Source of the DNA: Candidatus Coatesiibacteriota bacterium
GTDB taxonomy: Bacteria; JAFGND01
Reading direction: 5' to 3'
NCBI GenBank assembly: GCA_016927185.1
Contig: JAFGND010000031.1
Location: 1 to 37,911, forward strand
Length of the DNA stretch: 37,911 bases
Shown here: piece by piece, positions 34,608 to 37,911 of the stretch
Position numbering within the stretch: the stretch's first letter is position 1
Layout: each line of letters begins with the position of its first letter
Translations under genes and position numbers: made by a program
The notes under the pieces: generated by a model
The model's database searches: none
What the model saw: the letters and a program-made list of their open reading frames with translations, nothing else
What the model was told of the DNA's origin: nothing

Positions 34608-35789
34608 TTATTTCTCAAAAGTTCCTTTCTTGAGGATTATCCCGTCAGCAAGGAGAATGTTCCCCTTAGATATAATATAATTGATATTCAAATCCTTGTC
34701 AAGCAATACAATATCTGCATCATAACCTTCCTTGAGGTAGCCTTTTCTTTTAAGCTTGTAAATATCTGCCACATTAGCGGTTACAGGCAATATTGCATCC
34801 TGAAGATTAATCTCTTCATCAAGAACAGCTTCACGCATTTCCCTGAAAATCGAGAACATATCTCCCACTTTCAGGCTTATAAGGTTGCCGTTTATATCGA
34901 AATCAGGCAGGCTACCTCCTCCATCCGAGCTGATTGTTATTTTCCTTATATCCACTCCTGATAAAATCAACTCTTTCAAAGCTTTTGAAGGTTTTGTTTC
35001 ATACTGGGGATAATATGGATAGCTGCTTGCCGTGATATCCAGATATCCTCCTTTTTTACCATATTCCTTTGCCTGTTCGAATATGTCAGAGTTCCTGTTT
35101 ATATGTGTCGGCAGGAACTGGGTAATTGGCAAGGTAGAGCAACCGATCACATCATAAACCGGCTGGAAGTGATTTTTTCCTTCAGGCATGTCACCCATAT
35201 GAAGGTTTACTATTCCTGCCTTTCCGGCTAACATTCCGGCAACTCTTGCGTGTTCAGCCAGTCTGAGAAGTTCTTTTGTGGAAGGCCAGCTGGATCTGTG
35301 GTCGCTTACAGCAATTTCTCCAACACCAATGCACTCCTTGATAAGGCAAATATCACGCTCTATGCTTCCTGTAAGAGTTATTGGAGGATACTGGTAAGCA
35401 CCAGTCAGAATCCATGCTGAAACTCCTTCTTCCTTCAGGGATTTAGCCTTCATCAGGACGCTCTCGACATTCCTGGTAATCCCGTCAGTGCCCAGGCAGC
35501 CAACAACCCCTGTTATTCCGCCAGATAACATATCTGAAAGCTGGATTTCAGGAGTTCTTGTTTTTGGTCCGCCTTCGCCTCCAGCACCTGCAATATGAAC
35601 ATGACAGTCTATCAAGCCAGGAATTGCCTGAAATTTGGAGCAGTTTATTACAACACACTCAAGTCCTTTTGGAATTTCAATATTATCAGAAATGCTTAAA
35701 ATCCTGCTTGATCCAAGAAGTATATCCTTTTTCCCAATGAATTCTGGAGAATATACTTCAGTTCCTTTCAGTAGCGTAAGACTGCTCAT
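34608..35789 (-). CDS. iadA: isoaspartyl dipeptidase (beta-aspartyl peptidase)
   Basis: 393 aa, amidohydrolase superfamily, with AGGAG six bases before the ATG. It is similar along its length to E. coli IadA, which hydrolyses beta-Asp-X dipeptides at a two-metal site. Visible ligands and catalytic residues are H63 and H65 (DCHVHIAGAGGEGG, with E72), Y133, H197 (HMGD), H229 and R232 (THINRN), and D289 (SSDGGGS). The bridging lysine, carboxylated in E. coli, falls at E158 (GEIAVSDHRS), so Glu may bridge the metals here. In this operon it would split beta-Asp-Arg released by cyanophycinase into Asp and Arg. It starts 9 bases after the synthetase stop. Confidence 0.9.
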   Translation of the reverse strand: MSSLTLLKGTEVYSPEFIGKKDILLGSSRILSISDNIEIPKGLECVVINCSKFQAIPGLIDCHVHIAGAGGEGGPKTRTPEIQLSDMLSGGITGVVGCLGTDGITRNVESVLMKAKSLKEEGVSAWILTGAYQYPPITLTGSIERDICLIKECIGVGEIAVSDHRSSWPSTKELLRLAEHARVAGMLAGKAGIVNLHMGDMPEGKNHFQPVYDVIGCSTLPITQFLPTHINRNSDIFEQAKEYGKKGGYLDITASSYPYYPQYETKPSKALKELILSGVDIRKITISSDGGGSLPDFDINGNLISLKVGDMFSIFREMREAVLDEEINLQDAILPVTANVADIYKLKRKGYLKEGYDADIVLLDKDLNINYIISKGNILLADGIILKKGTFEK

Positions 35790-35798
35790 TTCAATCTC

Positions 35799-37676
35799 CT
35801 ATTGTCTTGGTAAATACTTTTTCACTAAAGCAGCAATCTTGTTTTCCAGGTCTTCCTCATTTTCCCATGCCTGCTTTTTCAATTCCTTGCCATTTCTAGT
35901 GACAACTATTTCCTTGTTTCTTGGTCCTGTTTCAATCAAGACGCCTTCAGGGACAAGATCTCTTGTCAGAATCTCTTCAGTATTGTCAGGATCATCAAGA
36001 ATGACTATATTAGATCCCTTGAAAAACAATCCATAATCCAGTATGGAAGAGCTAGTTGCTTCAAAAATTGCGAAATCGAGTTTCGGGTTTCTTAGTGCAT
36101 TCTTGATATTCTTGCAGTAATCTTCATTCTTGCAAAGGAATTCACTATTCACAAAAAGACCTTCTTCCTGTGTATGGCAGGCAACTTCTTCATAACCTGC
36201 ATCTGATGCAATCTTGCTTAGTTTTTCAGCAAGATTCTTGCTTAATCTGTTCGCTGCGATTATGGGAATTTTACCTGACGGAGTATCTTCAAACCAGTGA
36301 TCTATTATTTTTGAAGGAACATTTACGCTTCCTCCAATAGCTGGTGCCAGATGCATGAATACTCCAGGTCCTGCATTGATTTCTATTATGGCAGTTGGGC
36401 TTTCAGTCCACGGTTTTGAAATATCTTCTGCAAGCAAATCAATACCAAGGCATGTCACGCATAAATACTTTCCAATGTCTTCAGCCAGTTTTACATTCGT
36501 TGGATGGATTTTGTCAGTGACATTTATGCTTACTCCACCAGCAGAAATATTTGCAACTCTTCTTAAAGTTATTCTCTCACCTTCCTTGGGGGTGCTATTC
36601 AAGTCAAGATCCTGGGCTGCAATGAAGTTAATCAAGTCATTGTCTACCTTTATCTTGCAAAGAGGAGACCTTGCATTATCAAGTCTTTCAATTGTATCAT
36701 TTTCTATCTCTATGAGCTCTCCAATTGTATGTCTTCCGTCTCCCTCAACATATGCAGGGACTCTTTCCAGTGCTGCAACGAATTTTCCTCCAACAGTCAG
36801 CAGTCTATGATCCGTGCCATTTACCTGCTTCTCGATAAGTGCTCCGTCCCATTCCTTGCCTTCAGGAACCTGGCTTGCAAGAAGATCGAAAGCATTCCTG
36901 ACTTCGGATGCGCTCATCAGGTTAGTATGAACACCCTGGCCTTTGTGTCCGGCAAGTGGCTTGACAACAACAGGATAGCCTAGCTGTTCAGCCTGTTCAA
37001 CTACTTCCTCTGCATCAAAGCAAAGCTGACCTTTCGGGCTTGGAAAATTGAAGTCAAACAGGAAGTCTTTAACCATATCCTTGTTCATTGTAAATTCAGT
37101 ATCTTTTATGCTGTCAGTATGGATAGTTGTTGATCTGCCTCTTCTCTGATACTTGCCATAGCCCATCTGGAAAACATTTTCATTATAGATATAGAATAAT
37201 GGAATATTCTGAAGATATGCTGCTTCCAGAATATGATATAATGTAGGTCCTCCAAACAAGGTTCTGTCAAAGTCTTTGGCAAGTTTCTCGAATTTCTTTT
37301 CAAATGGAAATTCCACTCTATCCATGATATCATGAAGCCAATCTACAGCAAAATATATTGCATCTTCGGTAATCTTGTCATCAAGATACTGTATGGCTAT
37401 TGTCCAGTAACCCTCTCTTTCAATAACATTATATTTTTTTGAAAACAGGTTCATATCAAGTAGCTGGATATGAATAATAGTTTCTGCAAGCAAAGTTGGG
37501 ATATCATTAATAGTCTTTTCCTTGATTGCAGGAAATTTTTTTGAAATCTCGACAAGGAAGTGATCTATGTCTGGAATCTTGTCTGACATGTCCAGATCAA
37601 ATACTACAGCCTGTTCATCTAGATAATAATTCGCTCCTGAATATGTCTTGAAGCGGCTTAATTTAAAATCTTTCAT
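35799..37676 (-). CDS. CphA2-like cyanophycin synthetase (truncated Mur-ligase domain)
   Basis: 625 aa with GGAGG five bases before the ATG. Residues 1-190 match the CphA N-terminal domain. Residues about 197-465 are the ATP-grasp domain (GYPVVVKPLAGHKGQGV, NGTDHRLLTVGGKFVAA, IEINAGPGVFMHLAP). The remaining 160 residues align with the beginning of the Mur-ligase domain, but the P-loop GTNGKTT is replaced by a stretch reading NRLSKNL (476-482), and the rest of that domain is missing. CphA1 proteins are about 870-900 aa with both ATP sites, whereas cyanobacterial CphA2, which polymerises beta-Asp-Arg dipeptide, has a shortened and inactive C-terminal domain. This protein fits the CphA2 plan. 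It heads the operon with iadA, an unknown gene and cphB. Confidence 0.85.
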   Translation of the reverse strand: MKDFKLSRFKTYSGANYYLDEQAVVFDLDMSDKIPDIDHFLVEISKKFPAIKEKTINDIPTLLAETIIHIQLLDMNLFSKKYNVIEREGYWTIAIQYLDDKITEDAIYFAVDWLHDIMDRVEFPFEKKFEKLAKDFDRTLFGGPTLYHILEAAYLQNIPLFYIYNENVFQMGYGKYQRRGRSTTIHTDSIKDTEFTMNKDMVKDFLFDFNFPSPKGQLCFDAEEVVEQAEQLGYPVVVKPLAGHKGQGVHTNLMSASEVRNAFDLLASQVPEGKEWDGALIEKQVNGTDHRLLTVGGKFVAALERVPAYVEGDGRHTIGELIEIENDTIERLDNARSPLCKIKVDNDLINFIAAQDLDLNSTPKEGERITLRRVANISAGGVSINVTDKIHPTNVKLAEDIGKYLCVTCLGIDLLAEDISKPWTESPTAIIEINAGPGVFMHLAPAIGGSVNVPSKIIDHWFEDTPSGKIPIIAANRLSKNLAEKLSKIASDAGYEEVACHTQEEGLFVNSEFLCKNEDYCKNIKNALRNPKLDFAIFEATSSSILDYGLFFKGSNIVILDDPDNTEEILTRDLVPEGVLIETGPRNKEIVVTRNGKELKKQAWENEEDLENKIAALVKKYLPRQ

Positions 37677-37911
37677 TGTTACCTCCGCTGGTAAATAGTG
37701 TGTTGAATAAAGTTGTATACTTTGCCTTCAATTAATGAAGTTCATTTCATGTCAAGCTTAATGCAGTAGTAGTTGAATTGCCAGTTAATTGTATCACTCC
37801 TTTCAGGCTTTTTTATTTTCAATGCACTATAGAAAAACATGCAATAAAATTTCCTTTCAAATCTGAAATTATTCCATTAAAAAAGTTTCACCTATAATAT
37901 AAGGACAAAAC
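37677..37911 (-). other. upstream region of the cyanophycin operon
   Basis: 235 bases reading into the synthetase gene on the minus strand. A TTGACA lies at 37755-37750, 74 bases before the ATG. It is followed by a small dyad, CTTCA-TTAAT-TGAAG, that could be an operator. The -10 is unclear. At the window edge a plus-strand TATAAT (37893-37898) and AAGGAC hint at a divergent gene starting just outside. Confidence 0.35.

Noticed and set aside
36355-36810. 151-codon open frame antisense to the cyanophycin synthetase
   Set aside because: It lies fully inside a well-supported gene on the other strand, has no ribosome site and no recognisable domain. Its Ser/Leu-rich composition is typical of an antisense shadow.
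37747-37797. possible 16-aa leader peptide (GTG start) before the cyanophycin operon
   Set aside because: GGAG abuts the GTG with no spacing, so it cannot serve as its ribosome site. The peptide has no Arg or Asp run that would suggest attenuation.
1-37911. tRNA, rRNA, CRISPR, insertion sequences or prophage genes
   Set aside because: No transposase, integrase or phage protein, no regularly spaced repeats and no clover-leaf-like sequence with a T-loop were seen on either strand by eye.

Overview
The window is AT-rich (roughly one third G+C by eye) and reads as chromosomal DNA of a Gram-negative bacterium. It encodes a lipid A type acyltransferase, a PpiD/SurA-like envelope chaperone, a prepilin peptidase, a Tat-exported ferredoxin and a TonB-like protein. 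The mix of a PATAN-type response regulator, a large cyclase-AAA-TPR protein, HEAT, TPR and WD40 proteins and cyanophycin genes suggests an uncultivated free-living lineage. I cannot name the phylum. I saw no rRNA, tRNA, transposase, integrase, phage gene or CRISPR array.

Layout. 84-3158 (-): an envelope operon with a FemAB-like transferase, a DUF362-ferredoxin protein and an LpxL-like acyltransferase. 3159-3660: a long regulatory region with an inverted repeat, a possible 23-aa Lys-rich ORF and a terminator-like nested hairpin. 3654-7481 (+): a small possible lipoprotein, uvrA, a two-helix membrane protein and a cupin. 7473-9702: a small membrane protein (-), a HEAT-repeat protein (+) and an exported TPR protein (-), the last two separated by a clear terminator. 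9908-12366 (+): a soluble histidine kinase, a PATAN response regulator and a cyclase-family metal hydrolase. 12349-13551 (-): a NifS-like enzyme lacking the catalytic cysteine. 13717-13986 (+): a Tat-exported 2[4Fe-4S] ferredoxin. 13976-19323 (-): PpiD-like foldase, recJ, a LURP-one/scramblase-like protein and a cation diffusion facilitator. 19449-25638 (-): an exported zinc-ribbon/WD40 protein and a 1282-aa cyclase with the architecture of animal soluble adenylyl cyclase. 25875-31362 (+): a five-gene operon of an exported protein, a GT39-like membrane protein, an ABC ATPase, a duplicated ABC-2 permease and a TlpA-like thioredoxin. 31379-33327 (-): a TonB-like protein and a prepilin peptidase. 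33396-37676 (-): a cyanophycin operon.

Two loci stand out. The cyanophycin operon combines a short, CphA2-like synthetase whose Mur-ligase P-loop is lost with an isoaspartyl dipeptidase, an unknown 124-aa protein and cyanophycinase. This suggests a cycle built around beta-Asp-Arg dipeptide. The cyclase at 21790-25638 splits its catalytic residues between two unlike cyclase domains exactly as mammalian soluble adenylyl cyclase does, and is followed by an AAA-like ATPase and TPRs. The NifS-like protein with Ser in place of Cys is the third item worth follow-up.
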